Source: Epiperipatus broadwayi (taxonomy: Eukaryota > Onychophora > Udeonychophora > Euonychophora > Peripatidae). From it: DNA of 64,000 nucleotides. Below, piece by piece: positions 22,856 to 34,796 of the stretch; within the stretch, counting starts at the first letter, position 1; each line of letters starts with the position of its first letter. Both the position numbers and the translations under genes were made by a program. The notes under the pieces were generated by a model that was given only the letters and a program-made list of their open reading frames with translations, did no database searches and was not told the origin of the DNA. The stretch covers positions 2,451,825 through 2,515,824 of the forward strand of contig JAQFVV010000064.1 in the NCBI GenBank assembly GCA_028023455.1, written 5' to 3'.

Positions 22856-22902
<47 letters not shown>
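22856..22902. repeat. (AT)n microsatellite
   Basis: Alternating AT at the truncated 5' side of the RTE LINE. Confidence 0.9.
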
Positions 22903-22903
<1 letters not shown>

Positions 22904-23584
22904 AACCAATGAAAATTGTTTTGTAATGAACTTCTAAGCAATATAAATTTTTCAATACTCTAAGCTATAGGTTCCCAAACTTTTTCAGGGCACCACTCCC
23001 TTTGCAAGACATAAATTTTGCAACCCTCCCCCCCTTCCCTAAGTATAACTGTTTTCCACTTTCAATCTGTTTGATATTTTTGATGTAAAACTAATAATAC
23101 TATACCGGATGATGCCTACCCCATAATTCATATTATGCACACAAGATGTAACATGATATCTATGTCATGCATCAAAATAAAGCATCAACATAAATTCAAT
23201 ATCAATAACAAAAAGAAAAAAATTAAAGTTATTAAATTTAAATGAATGAAATCAAATCAAAATCGATTATATTCCCTGATTTCTCCCTATCCAAAACTCT
23301 AATTTGGTACCACAAAGTTTTAGGTGGTATATTTTTGAAAGGCTGAACCTAAAACTCATCTTTATGTGCCACTTACGAGAAGAAAAGAACACTTTCAAAA
23401 AGGAAATACCACTGCCAACAAAGGGAGAAAAAAAAACAAATCAGCATGTCAATAAATTTTGAATAATCACATATAGAGATTACAAAAAATAATAATAATA
23501 ATAATTTCAGGCAAAGTAAATTTCTCTTTTCTCAGATAGAACAGTGTGTTAAAAGCAAATAACAACAAACAAGTATATATATAT
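22903..23584. other. Spacer with a possible hAT end
   Basis: At about 22968 the words taggttcccaaactttttca are followed by a pyrimidine-rich stretch. This resembles the outer end of vertebrate and invertebrate hAT elements. No matching opposite end was found, so at most it is a fragment. The rest is AT-rich. Confidence 0.35.
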
Positions 23585-25316
23585 TGAACCGTATTCGATT
23601 ATGTGTATTCGAAACACCGGTCTCTTAGGCAGAGAAGAACATACTCGGAGAGTATGTATGCCCAAACGATAGCTATAAAGTATATAACTAATGTTACATT
23701 TCCAGGACATAACTTCTTCTCGACTGTTGAGTTCAACACCAAGTTCAAAGCACTTTTTTTTGTTTGTGTATAAACACGGGCGCCAGCTATCTATTCAAGG
23801 ATGAATAAATAACGCACTTTAAGCAATGGCCACTAACTCAACGCCTAAATCCATGACTAGCTCAGTTGTTTGTAATCACTAATAGATTATACTTAATTAG
23901 TGGTTAAAAGACTTGATAAAGAATTTGTTAAAAAGAATTGACCGACAAATAAAGTTTAATTTTAAAGATAATTTATTAACTAACATTTATTTTCTAAATT
24001 TAAACATTTTATAATTCTAATAAAACACACGCATATTTTAAATTGACATTTCTAAACTAGTTTAAATATTCTTGTTTACTTTCATAACAAACACTGGTAT
24101 TTATCTAATTTAACTAATAATATTGATATAAGGATCACGCACATATTAACTCATGCACACACATAATAATGATAATAAAGGACTACATAGCATTTGAAAT
24201 TTAATCACACACATATCAATAGTTCATTTATGTATGATATCGAGGTCATATAATTAGACTCTTGGAGGATTCACATGAATTAATGAAATGCAATGGCTAT
24301 TACAGTATAAACGAAAATAAGCAAATGTTTTACCTAGGATTTTGAATGTAGATTTAACACTTTGTTTTCTTCTTGTTTGTTGTTTCTTCCAGTATGAATG
24401 GTTCCAGTATGAATGCTTCCAGCCGGCTGGGACGTTTCCTTGCTGAGTTTCCTGATTTTCATGATTATTACTATTGGAGACAATTAGATACTGACGGAGA
24501 TTTTCTACGATGTTAAGCTGACATTATTTCATGGGCAGATCTGCTGTTTTCTCGGACATCTGGGCTGGAGGTAAACGTGTGTTCCCAAGATCTTCTCAAC
24601 ACTGCATTTTGTTTGTTAACTGCTGAATTAATTTCTGAACTGCACTACTCAATTACTTTGTGAACTGATTGTCTCAACTAATTTGTGGAATGAATACTGT
24701 CCGATAAAAAAAGGTCTATTTATACCTGCGCCTTGTTGTCTTTCTGATATCTCCGGCAAATATCTGTTGTCGAATTGATAATCATTTGATAAACGTGTTT
24801 TGGAAGATTGCTTAATTAGTAATAGCCATGCAATAAAACGTGTTGTTTTATTTTATTAATAGCCATTGCCGTGTTTTTAATGATAATCTTCTTTTATTTC
24901 GCATACATTTTATTTATTTACAAATCACACATATATACGCATATATATTTTTAATACAATTTACTATTTAGTTTTAACATTATTTTTTCTTTAATTAAAA
25001 TTGAATGAAAAGAGATTTGTATGTTTTAACTTTTTCAAATTATATTTTTACGAATACTAATAAAAACTCTTTACTTCCTTTTACAACCCTTAGTTTCATT
25101 TCTCAAACCAAGACTCCCCCTCCCCCCTTTTGACTAATTAATTGTAGCTTTTTTATTTCAAAAACTAACGCTAGAAAACTATTTAATTCTTATCCTTTTC
25201 GAAAACAAGCTGCAATAAATTCTTCAACATTTAATTTTATGTTTTTCTTTTATGAAAGATTACTTTAATAATAATTTTAGATAAAAATTATATGTGCCTA
25301 TATCAATATAGGTACA
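23585..25316 (-). repeat. LTR (3' LTR of the minus-strand element)
   Basis: Begins tgaaccgtattcgattatg and ends tatcaatataggtaca on the + strand, colinear with 27562-29291 over its full length. TG and CA ends are present. Confidence 0.88.
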
Positions 25317-25337
25317 TTACACTGCCCTTCCTTTTGA
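25317..25337 (-). promoter_or_regulatory. Polypurine tract
   Basis: On the minus strand the interior ends with aaaaggaaggg shortly before the 3' LTR. This is the expected place and composition for plus-strand priming. Confidence 0.5.
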
Positions 25338-25559
25338 GAGTAAAATGCGTCATTTTTGACCATTTTATCTCTGACAACATTAAATCTTAATTTATTATTC
25401 TTTCTAAGTTTGCTTTTTGGTATCTTTTTCTTTCCATGCTAAGGGCAATCTCCAATTATGCTTTTCTTCTTTCTATGCTGGTAACATTGCTTACAATGTT
25501 CGTCCTGGATAATGACCATGAGGACAAACTAAATTTGTGGCACAGGGATCTTTTATAAA

Positions 25560-25755
25560 CGAAGCTTCGGCTGCCGATTCTCTTGATCGGACTTTGACTA
25601 AGAAAAGGTGGCTGCAAATGGCAGGAATTTCAACTGTCCATTTCCGACTTACGCCCTGGAAAACGATTGCCGATTCTCTTGATCGGACTTTGACTAAGCA
25701 GCTGCAATGGCAGGAATTTTCAACTGTCCATTTCCGACTTACGCTTTGGAAAACA
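25560..25755 (-). repeat. Tandem duplication of about 107 bp inside the LTR element
   Basis: Two adjacent copies share gccgattctcttgatcggac and tccatttccgacttacg. They lie between the gag-like ORF and the 3' LTR, in sequence with higher GC than the surroundings. Confidence 0.8.
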
Positions 25756-26436
25756 AGGTACGAGATATGGGGATTCTCCCCTGAAAAGTGACTTACGACT
25801 TACTCTGGTTGTTGCCAGTGCGCTTTTTAAAAGAGGAATGATTCCGGCCAATCCGTTACGGGTGCTAGAATTTATCCAGTCGAGAGTGTCAAACTTAATC
25901 CTTATCTAACTTATTTCAATACTACCCTCATCACTTTAGATTCAAACCCTTATACACTCCTAATATAACTTAGATTGACTTTATATTATTTATCACTAAT
26001 CCTACAATATTATTTTAAATACACATGAACATTACTTTAACATATTTATTTATATTATTCTGAACTATTACGAACATTATCTTACATATTTATTTAACTT
26101 ACAATACTATTCTAAACTATCACGGACATCAATTTACATATTTATTTATATTACGATATTACTTTTAACCCATTACTTTAACTTGATTTTATTGATTTTT
26201 ATTTATTTGAACTGTTTATTTACGAACATTTCCTTAATTAATATGTGCGTGGAGAAAAAAAATCTTTTATTTTGCGAAGCCCCCGTTATTATTATTTGAC
26301 AAAACAATCCATCATTTTAAATAGCGAAATTCTAATTCAGGCTTTTCACCTACGTCAAAATAATTATATTAGACTCATAGTCCATTTCCGGTCCTTTTTG
26401 TTTATTTCCTTTACTATTCCGCCCGATTACTAACTT

Positions 26437-27207
26437 TTAAGCTATGTCAGGCGGTTCCTTCTTTCTTTCTACTAATTTTATAATATAAATCATACTCCAT
26501 ATTCTCACTTCTATTTCTTGATTAAAATCCATTTTATCTCTTTCTCTTTCCGTTTTTTCTGCCTTGTAAATTAGAAAACTTTTAAGCTTTACAGACCTCC
26601 GTATTTTTCCTAACCGTGAATATTTTTTCTTACGCTTTCTCTTTGTTTTAAATCTACGTCTACAGCGAATGCGAACGTTTACTTTAAACCTTTTATTTTT
26701 AATTCTTTGTAAAAACTCTTTTACGCTATTTTCTACCTTTTGATCTACATAAGTTTCTACTTTATCTGTCACAACGCTATCTGATTCTAATTCAATTCCT
26801 ACCTCTTTCGTGACCTCAACTTTCTTACTTTTTTTAACTAAATCTACTTCTACAATCTCTTGATTTTTCTCTATCTTTCCTGTAATTTCATATCTTATCT
26901 CCCTTACTTCTGCTCTGAGTTCTTTAATTTCTGTTTTAACCTGACTAATTTCTGCCTTCAATTCTTGTTGACTTTGTTTAATTTCTTGACGCATTTCTTT
27001 TATCAATTCAGCTTTGAATTCAGCTTTAAGCTCCTGTTGGCTTTGTTCAAATTTCTGACACAATTCTTCTTTAAACTCTTGCATCATATTCATCATCATT
27101 TTCATCATCATTCGCATCTCAGATACTTCTTCTTTCTCTTTTTCCACTAACTGGGGATTTTTAAAATATATTGGGCTTTCTTTCGGATCCATTTTTGAAA
27201 ATTTCAA
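26437..27207 (-). CDS. Gag-like coiled-coil protein, 256 aa
   Basis: Uninterrupted ORF from Met at 27207 to the stop at 26437. Residues 20-120 form a strong heptad, Glu/Lys/Gln-rich coiled coil with internal repeats of QSQQELKAE. Residues 170-215 are very basic (RIRCRRRFKTKRKRKKKYSR), suiting nucleic-acid binding. There is no CCHC knuckle and no protease motif. Its place just after the primer-binding site of an LTR element, and this architecture, suggest a structural Gag. A shorter start (second Met at residue 6) is possible. No specific family is recognised. Confidence 0.7.
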   Translation of the reverse strand: MKFSKMDPKESPIYFKNPQLVEKEKEEVSEMRMMMKMMMNMMQEFKEELCQKFEQSQQELKAEFKAELIKEMRQEIKQSQQELKAEISQVKTEIKELRAEVREIRYEITGKIEKNQEIVEVDLVKKSKKVEVTKEVGIELESDSVVTDKVETYVDQKVENSVKEFLQRIKNKRFKVNVRIRCRRRFKTKRKRKKKYSRLGKIRRSVKLKSFLIYKAEKTERERDKMDFNQEIEVRIWSMIYIIKLVERKKEPPDIA

Positions 27208-27532
27208 TTTTAAAGTACTAGCGCTTATGTTAAACTAAATTTAAATACAACTTATTTATTTATTTTTCTTACTAAGATGGAAACTCATGTTAACTCCAGC
27301 TTTTTAGTCCTTTTCACTACCCGATCTAATGCTTTAACTCCGCCCATAACACCCAATTGACTCTGATTTGATAGCATAAATGTCAAAATCTCTTTTCATT
27401 TCGAAAGAAAAAAAAAAAAATTTTCGGTCAATTCTTTTTTTAAAAAAAATTAAACACTTTCACATACGTAATTTAACTTTTTAGATTTTTATTTTCAACA
27501 AGAACAAAGTATTTTTTTACTATTGTTTCTTA

Positions 27533-27559
27533 GGTTCAGCCCCAAGTTGGGTCTATCCA
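27533..27559 (-). promoter_or_regulatory. Primer-binding site resembling tRNA-Lys complement
   Basis: On the minus strand, two bases after the 5' LTR, the sequence reads TGG, then ATAGA, then CCCAACTTGGGGCT and GAACC. The complement of the animal tRNA-Lys 3' end (as I know it) reads TGG, CG, CCCAACGTGGGGCT, CGAACC. The match extends far beyond the usual 18 bases but with a 5-base stretch in place of CG. Confidence 0.6.
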
Positions 27560-27561
27560 TT

Positions 27562-29288
27562 TGAACTGTATTCGATTATGTGTATTCGAAACACTGGTCT
27601 CTTAGGCAGAGAAGAACATACTCGGAGAGTATGTATGCCCAAACGATAGCTATAAAGTATATAACTAACGTTACATTTCCAGGACATAACTTCTTCTCGA
27701 CTGTTGAGTTCAACACCAAGTTCAAAGCACTTTTTTTTGTTTGTGTATAAACACGGGTGCCAGCTATCTATTCAAGGATGAATAAATAACGCACTTTAAG
27801 CAATGGCCACTAACTCAACGCCTAAATCCATGACTAGCTCAGTTGTTTGTAATCACTAATAGATTATACTTAATTAGTGGTTAAAAGACTTGATAAAGAA
27901 TTTGTTAAAAAGAATTGACCGACAAATAAAGTTTAATTTTAAAGATAATTTATTAACTAACATTTATTTTCTAAATTTAAACATTTTATAATTCTAATAA
28001 AACACACGCATATTTTAAATTGACATTTCTAAACTAGTTTAAATATTCTTGTTTACTTTCATAACAAACACTGGTATTTATCTAATTTAACTAATAATAT
28101 TGATATAAGGATCACGCACATATTAACTCATGCACACACATAATAATGATAATAAAGGACTACATAGCATTTGAAATTTAATCACACACATATCAATAGT
28201 TCATTTATGTATGATATCGAGTTCATATAATTAGACTCTTGGAGGATTCGCACGAATTAATGAAATGCAATGGCTATTACAGTATAAATGAAAATAAGCA
28301 AATGTTTTACCTAGGATTTTGAATGTAGATTTAACACTTTGTTTTTTTCTTGTTTGTTGTTTCTTCCAGTATGAATGGTTCCAGTATGAATGCTTCCAGC
28401 CGGCTGGGACGTTTCCTTGCTGAGTTTCCTGATTTTCACGATTATTACTATCGGAGACAATTAGATACTGACGGAGATTTTCTAAGATGTTAAGCTGACA
28501 TTATTTCACGGGCAGATCTGCTGTTTTCTCGGACATCTGGGCTGGAGATAAACGTGCATTCCCAAGATCTTCTCAACACTGCATTTTGTTTGTTAACTGC
28601 TCAATTAATTTCTGAACTGCACTACTCAATTACTTTGTGAACTGATTGTCTCAACTAATTTGTGGAATGAATACTGTCCGATAAAAAAAGGTCTATTTAT
28701 ACCTGCGCCTTGTTGTCTTTCTGATATCTCCGGCAAAGATCTGTTGTCGAATTGATAATCATTTGATAAACGTGTTTTGGAAGATTGCTTAATTAGTAAT
28801 AGCCATGCAATAAAATGTGTTGTTTTATTTTATTAATAGCCATTGCCGTGTTTTTAATGATAATCTTCTTTTATTTCGCATACATTTTATTTATTTACAA
28901 ATCACACATATATACGCATATATATTTTTAATACAATTTACTATTTAGTTTTAACATTATTTTTCTTTAATTAAAATTGAATGAAAAGAGATTTGTATGT
29001 TTTAACTTTTTCAAATTATATTTTTACGAATACTAATAAAACTCTTTACTTCCTTTCACAACCCTTAGTTTCATTTCTTAAACCAAGACTCCCCCTCCCC
29101 CCTTTTGACTAATTAATTGCAGCTTTTTTATTTCAAAAACTAACGCTAGAAAACTATTTAATTCTTATCCTTTTCGAAAACAAGCTGCAATAAATTCTTC
29201 AACATTTAATTTTATGTTTTTCTTTTATGAAAGATTACTTTAATAATAATTTTAGATAAAAATTATATGTGCCTATATCAATATAGGT

Positions 29289-29291
<3 letters not shown>
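27562..29291 (-). repeat. LTR (5' LTR of the minus-strand element)
   Basis: Partner of 23585-25316. Differences seen by eye are mostly single transitions plus a few indels. Confidence 0.88.

Positions 29292-29382
<91 letters not shown>
29292..29382. repeat. (AT)n microsatellite
   Basis: Uninterrupted alternating AT of about 90 bases that begins at the LTR end and includes the ATAT target duplication. Confidence 0.95.
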
Positions 29383-29385
<3 letters not shown>

Positions 29386-30639
29386 GCCTCAGCTTACCCA
29401 CAAGCATTCCAGAAATTAATTTGGTAGAAGTGTTTTAAAATAGAAAAATCAAATAATAATTTGTAGAGTAACAAAATATATATATATAAATAATAAAAAA
29501 ATGCAATAAAATTTATAGCAACAAGATATAATGATAATAAATAAAAATTTAAAAAAATTATACCATCCAGCTTCCTTTTGGTTTCTTTCCATCAACAATC
29601 TCTGGACTTAGTAACTTTTAAGTGTGCTAAATCCATGACAACAAGCCACTGAGGGCTTCCCTTCTTCACAGCAAAACATAGTCATTAAGGTGTTCATCAG
29701 CTAACATCTTTGGCTACATGGCAACAGCATAGAAAACTGGCTGGTGAACTAACATTGGAAGTTTACTTCATTAGTATTTTAATGAAAAAATTTAGGCATT
29801 TTTATATTTCTCAGCTTTCTCTAAAAATCTTTATAATAAGGACAGCAGCCAACCAAGAATCAATCACGCAATTCTGGACAGACTATAATTTGAAGCTAGG
29901 CTCCGCTCTGCCTTCTTTCATAAAGTTCTCCACTGCTTTATAACTAGAATATTTATCTTAGTTCAGCAAACTCTTAACTGCACAGCATACAAAACAAAAA
30001 ACTCAGAAGAGACCCCCCCCCATAACCTGCTGACAATTTTTCATAGCACACCTTTAGTAATAGAAATTGAACCCATCTTTCACTATTACAGCTGTTATCT
30101 CCAATTTCTTGGATAATTGATCATAACACTATTGATATAGCTTTTTACACCTTTTTATCTTTCACTTCTTTCATTTTCCACTCAGACTCTTTTAATTCCT
30201 CAAGGAGTTCCATTTTATGTATAGTTTCCAAATTTGATACAATGAAAATAGCTTTTTGCATCTTTATAAAAGATTCAAAACAAAAAAAAAGAAACAAATA
30301 TGAGATATGACAATTTTTTAGATTTTCTCAGCTGATATTGGCCTTAAATTATTTTATTTTTTTAACAAAAAATATAATGCACAGGATGACCATTTCTATC
30401 TATTGATAAACTTTAAAATTAGCCATACAATAATAACCTGCATTCTTTTTAACTTGTTAATAGAAAAAAAAACATCAAAAATATGAAAAAAATTTACATT
30501 TACTCTGACTATCTCCCTTTTTTATATATTCTTCTACATAAACAATTTAAAAAATAACTATAAAATTGGCAAAATACCATAAAAATTAGTGGTTTGAGAG
30601 TGACTTGAAGCCGATGATCGATGCATCCAGAGAAAAGGC
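29383..30639. other. Unassigned, no gene recognised
   Basis: 29560-30060 is less AT-rich than its surroundings and may be an old transposon fossil, but no motif is recognisable in six frames. The rest is AT-rich. Confidence 0.4.
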
Positions 30640-31271
30640 CAGACCGCCTGAATGTCCAGTTATTATCTTTTTTTCTAGGAAAGCAGCTTCACTTTAATCT
30701 CCTCTCAATGGTGTCAGGAATTCCCGTTTTTTCCTCACTTGTATATTTCATTTTCAATCACATCTTGTTATTCATAAGGTATGACTCTTCATGCTTCATT
30801 GAGAAAGTTAATTTCTTTGCATTGCTCTTCTGTTACATGTCCAAGTCTAGATTTACAAGTAAAACAGATTTTATTAAGAGCATTTTCCAAATCCATAGGT
30901 ATATTTTCTTTTAGTATTTTTATTTCTATCAAAAGTATTCCATTCAAGTTAATTCTAATGATTAATTTCATCCATTATATTTCCATCTGCAATAATAATC
31001 TGATCAAGGTATCTGAGTTGTTAACTTAATTTTAGTTCATCGTTATCAATGTTTATTTTCTTTTTTTGAGAGAATCTATTCAACATTACTTTAGTCATTT
31101 TAGCATTTACTTTTAATCCTACTTTCTTAATTTCACCTGATAACTTCTGCAACAATTCATTAACTCTACAGTATTATTTGTAAAAGCAATCACGTTATTT
31201 GCAAAAGCCAGATAACTTAAATAATCTATTTACTTATATCCTTAGTTTTCCATTTTAATCTACAAAACACA

Positions 31272-31700
31272 GTAGAGATGTCTGCCCATCCCTTGTATAT
31301 GTATTAAATGGATTATGTCCTGTACATGAGAGGTCATATTGGCCTTAAGTCAACATGGGCGTGACAAAAATCTCAGCCTCAGTGAGGCCTTTGAGCATTC
31401 CATCATCAGATTTTCAATTGGATGGACTGTTGAAGAGTTGGATTGTGGAGTAGATTGAAGGCTGTCCGTTAAAGTATGAGGTTTGGCTATCTTAAAATAT
31501 ATCTGAGCACTTATAGCATATATGTGTAGAGATGGTAATCTGGACCAACTGATGATTGCTGGTTTAGCATGAAATATGGAATATTGGTGATTATTTATCT
31601 TTTTCAACATATATGTGTTCAAATGTATCAGTGTTATGAGATAGTGTGGAGAGTGGTGGGTTGTGTGAAAGTCTGTGCTCATAGACCCTATATATTACAT
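31272..31700 (-). repeat. F repeat inserted in RTE fossil, copy 1
   Basis: Reverse-oriented F monomer. It starts near gatgtctgcccatcccttg and contains catgtacaggacat in reverse, gtatgaggtttgg, the hammerhead motif and gaaagtctgtgctcat. The + strand carries the ribozyme sense here. It lies 480 bp from an inverted partner in the same host LINE. Confidence 0.75.
31536..31593 (+). ncRNA. Hammerhead ribozyme motif, F family (best F copy)
   Basis: Stem I TAATC-TGG-ACCAA pairs with TTGGT-GATTA, leaving TGG as a bulge. Box 1 is CTGATGA (31549-31555). Stem II TGCT/AGCA is perfect with a GGTTT loop. Box 2 is GAAA (31571-31574). Stem III is AT/AT, and the triplet ATA ends at 31583. All core boxes are canonical, apart from a T-T pair closing stem II. 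It is likely weak but recognisable. Confidence 0.65.
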
Positions 31701-32172
31701 ATATAGACACAGATATATAATAAGCCTGTGTGTTTCAGTTAAAACCCTTATTATAAAATCAATGTCAAAGGTTTGAAGATATGGAGTCAACCTGTTATAT
31801 ACCCTTTTAAAGGTTAATCTTTTTAATATAATTTGTAATTTAATCATTGCTGTTGATTTCTATATTTTTTCAGAATATAACCATATCCTGAGTCTTTATC
31901 TTAATGATCTAATGATTTAATTAATGTAGAAATGTTTAATGAATCAAACACTTTTTATGATATACAAATTGAAAGCATAATGGCAATTCATATTCACTAA
32001 TTATTTTTATAACTTCTGTCAATACTTGGATGTGATTTATGATAAAACCATTTTAAAATACTGCTTGTTCTTTTGGTTGTTTGAAATCCATCATTTTCTA
32101 TAAATGATTTGTAATCACTTGGTAAAAACTACTGCATTCTTCCAATCATCGAATATAAATTTATCATTTGGT

Positions 32173-32553
32173 TATTATATATAGGGTATATGAGCACAGA
32201 CTTTCACATGACCCACCACTCTCCACACTATCTCATAACACTGATGCACTCAAACACATATATGTTGAAAAGATAAACAGTCACCAGTATACGTATTTCA
32301 TGCTAAAACAGCAATCGTCAGTTGGTCCAGATTATCATCTCCACACATATATGCTATAAGTGCTCAAATATATATTAAGACAGTCAAACCTCACACTTTA
32401 ATGGACAGGATTCAATCTACTCCACCCTCCAACTCTTCAACCGTTCATCCAATTGAAAATCTGATAATGTAATGCTTGAAGGCCACCCTGAGGCCGAGAT
32501 TTTTGTCACACCCATGTTGACCTAAGGTCAATCTGCCCCCTCATGTACAGGAC
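32173..32553 (+). repeat. F repeat inserted in RTE fossil, copy 2
   Basis: Forward F monomer. It begins near agggtatatgagcacagac, contains tgatgcactcaaacacatat, and ends tcatgtacaggacat. It is inverted relative to copy 1. Confidence 0.78.
32278..32337 (-). ncRNA. Hammerhead ribozyme motif, F family
   Basis: Minus strand: ACCAA, box 1 CTGACGA, stem II TGCT/AGCA, GAAA, stem III AT/AT with an ACGT loop, triplet ATA, then CTGGT. Stem I has one mismatch next to the cleavage site; otherwise the core is canonical. Confidence 0.6.
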
Positions 32554-33524
32554 ATTTTTCTATTTCATCACTTGCTTTTTTAAGATAACATTTATAATTC
32601 TATCATTATCTAAAGTTTTTTCTCTTTATAGATATAATTACATATTTTTTATTAAAAGAATACTGGGCAATCCAGTAGTTGTAACAATTGTAGAGGATAC
32701 ATTGGTTTCCTGTTTTTTATTGCTACATAATTTTTTATAGTCTTCTTTCACACATACCATGAAGTCAACTCTTCTTTAATAATAGTTCCTCTTTTTTTTT
32801 TATTGTAGAAATAAATTCCTACCAATTGCAAGATTTTATTTTATACTTTTGATATTTTTTTCTTTTCTATACTTTCCTTTACTAATTCACATATTATATT
32901 ATCTTATATCATTGTTAACTCTTTTTATACTATTTTTCAAAATTCTAGATATTCATTTCTTCTTATTGGGTCATTTTTATATATTTTCATTATTTTCTTC
33001 ATACATTGTTGTATCTTAGTAGAAAATTTACTGTAAATTGCTACTTTTTGTATCAGTTATCTCTGTTGCTCTGTTTTCCAATTCTTAACGCTGTAACAGC
33101 AAGTTTTCTAATGATTTCATTCAATTCTGAACCATTTTTAAAATTGCTTAATATTTTACACTGATTTGTAAGTGTTAATTTAAATTCATTGGAATATTTC
33201 TGAATATTAAAAATATCAATTATTAATTCTGTTTTTCTTAATTATTTTTGTCTCTCTCATTTTGTATTAACATATATCTTACAAATCACTAATGGATTAC
33301 CACATCCTGTGTTGAATTTATTAAGAACATTACTGTATTAAAATAAGATATATTTAATGCTGTACATCTTTATTTACACATTTTTATTTATATATCTACA
33401 TTTACAAATAATTTTTTAATGTTAAATATATAAATGTTAGGCCATTTAACCCCAAAAAGGTAAATACATGTTTATAAATTTTAACTTTTATTCATGCTGA
33501 ACATGTTTTCAATACATTAAGTAT

Positions 33525-33770
33525 CACTAAACATCACATGATCACCATCTCTTATGCTAGCACATAACTGTTATTAAACAGGCAAAACTCTCCATACAGT
33601 AGTGCCACCCTGTGCCAACCAGAGTAATCAATGGATGCCAAAAGGCTTGTGCATAAAATTCCCATCAGGTGATCCTGATGGGGATTTTATGCATAAGCCT
33701 TCTGGCATCTATTCATTATTCTGGTAGGCACAGAGTGGCACTACTGTATGGAGAGTTTTGTCTGTTTAAT
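33525..33770. repeat. Foldback of the 441-bp family with TSD
   Basis: Inverted arms of about 95 bp start from aaacaggcaaaactctccat and its complement and enclose gatgggga-ttttatgc sequence typical of the 441-bp monomers. A target duplication of 12 bp with one mismatch flanks it: tacattaagtat (33513-33524) and tacactaagtat (33771-33782). No hammerhead core is included. Confidence 0.75.
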
Positions 33771-33782
33771 TACACTAAGTAT

Positions 33783-34796
33783 AATAATAGTATTAATAAC
33801 AATTGACTCTAATAAATATTTTAAATAGTTGTTTCATTCTAAACATCTTTACCTTCTCATAATATAAAAGTGTATAGAATCTTCCCATTTGTGAAAGAAA
33901 ATGGGATGATTTTAGTTAGTTTTTTTTCTTTTATAGTGTGATGTGTTTTCAGAATTAATTATTTAAAAATATAAAAAAGGTTTTATTTAATCTTAAATTT
34001 TTTCTTATCTTTTATTGAGAAATACTGTATTTCAGCTTTAATTATTGAAAAGGAAAATAATTCAGTTAAAGTAAATGTTAATTTAGTAATAATAACCGAT
34101 AAGTTAATCTTATTTGCAATACAAAATTATATATTTTTAGAAATGTCTTTATTCATTGAGTTATGTATTCTGTGAATTGGCAGTATGTGTGTGACTTGAT
34201 TTCATCATAATTCTGTGCTTTAAGAGATTTGTAAATGATCTCATTAAAATATTAACCCTAAAGTAGATTAAGCATATACATTTATATTTTCTTTTGTTTC
34301 AGTCATGAACCCTAGAATCTTTATAATTCTGAACTAGTCATAAGAAATAAAGTTTGGGATATGTAAAGGTGGAGGTATATATTTGTATTTGACATCTACA
34401 TGTTTCTCTGGTTGACAATTAAAGCCCATTCTCCATACTTATATTTATACACATTAGACATTAGTTTATAGTTGACCTGCATATTCATTGTACCAATATA
34501 GCTAGAGTATTGATGATGTTCGGCATGTATCAATATTCTGGCATTTTTTTTATTATGATAGATATGTCAGCTCAAATATGTGCTTGCAGATAATTTTTTT
34601 TTATATTATGCCCTAAACTTTGTAATGGTTATATAACTAACCTACAGTTTGAGATTGAACTTCTTTTAGATTCAATCACAAAGGATGTCTGTTGCATATT
34701 CTTCTTTAATGCTGGAGATGTAACTTGAGATAATTGTGATATGTAGAGATGATAATGATTGCTATCTCTCTAAATATATATTATTTATATATATAT
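33783..34796. other. Intron-like spacer with a possible tiny terminal exon
   Basis: At 34303 a strong acceptor (ttttcttttgtttcag) is followed by a phase-1 frame of 11 codons, MNPRIFIILN then TAG at 34335-34337, with AATAAA at 34346-34351. That resembles the layout at 62034 but is short enough to arise by chance. Nothing else is recognised. Confidence 0.3.

Larger units (their letters stand above)
20225..22857 (-). mobile_element. RTE-type LINE, 5'-truncated and frameshifted
   Basis: Minus-strand order is AP endonuclease, reverse transcriptase, then the long C-terminal tail typical of RTE/BovB-like LINEs, over 2.6 kb bounded by AT microsatellites. Several frameshifts separate the pieces, so this copy is dead. 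Relatives in this window are 53764-54912 (cleaner), 30640-33345 (old), and 7757-8110 and 15120-15520 (very old). The spread of ages shows a long-lived resident family. Confidence 0.88.
23585..29291 (-). mobile_element. Non-autonomous LTR retrotransposon with gag-like ORF only
   Basis: Two direct repeats of 1.73 kb bound a 2.2-kb interior. In element orientation (minus) the LTRs run TGTACC to GTTCA. ATAT flanks both outer ends. The interior carries a primer-binding site resembling the tRNA-Lys complement, one coiled-coil gag-like ORF and a purine tract, but no protease, RT, RNase H or integrase. It therefore needs a partner element for movement. LTRs differ at only a couple of dozen positions by eye, so it is relatively young. 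Confidence 0.85.
30640..33345 (-). mobile_element. Old RTE LINE copy interrupted by two F repeats
   Basis: Follows the RTE LINE at 20225-22857 segment by segment (tgtccaagtctag, aataatctgatcaagg, cctactttcttaatttca, then ggttgtttgaaatccat, then tcctgtgttgaattt-attaagaacattac). Many stops and indels leave no long frame. Two F-family insertions at 31272 and 32173 split it. Its divergence makes it older than the 20-kb and 53-kb copies. Confidence 0.75.

Noticed and set aside
26860-27150. 96-codon plus-strand frame rich in Phe and His
   Set aside because: It is antisense to the gag-like coiled-coil ORF, whose GAA/AAG-type codons read as Phe/Leu in reverse.
29560-30060. Less AT-rich patch that might be a transposase fossil
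   Set aside because: No motif, inverted end or TSD could be identified in any frame.
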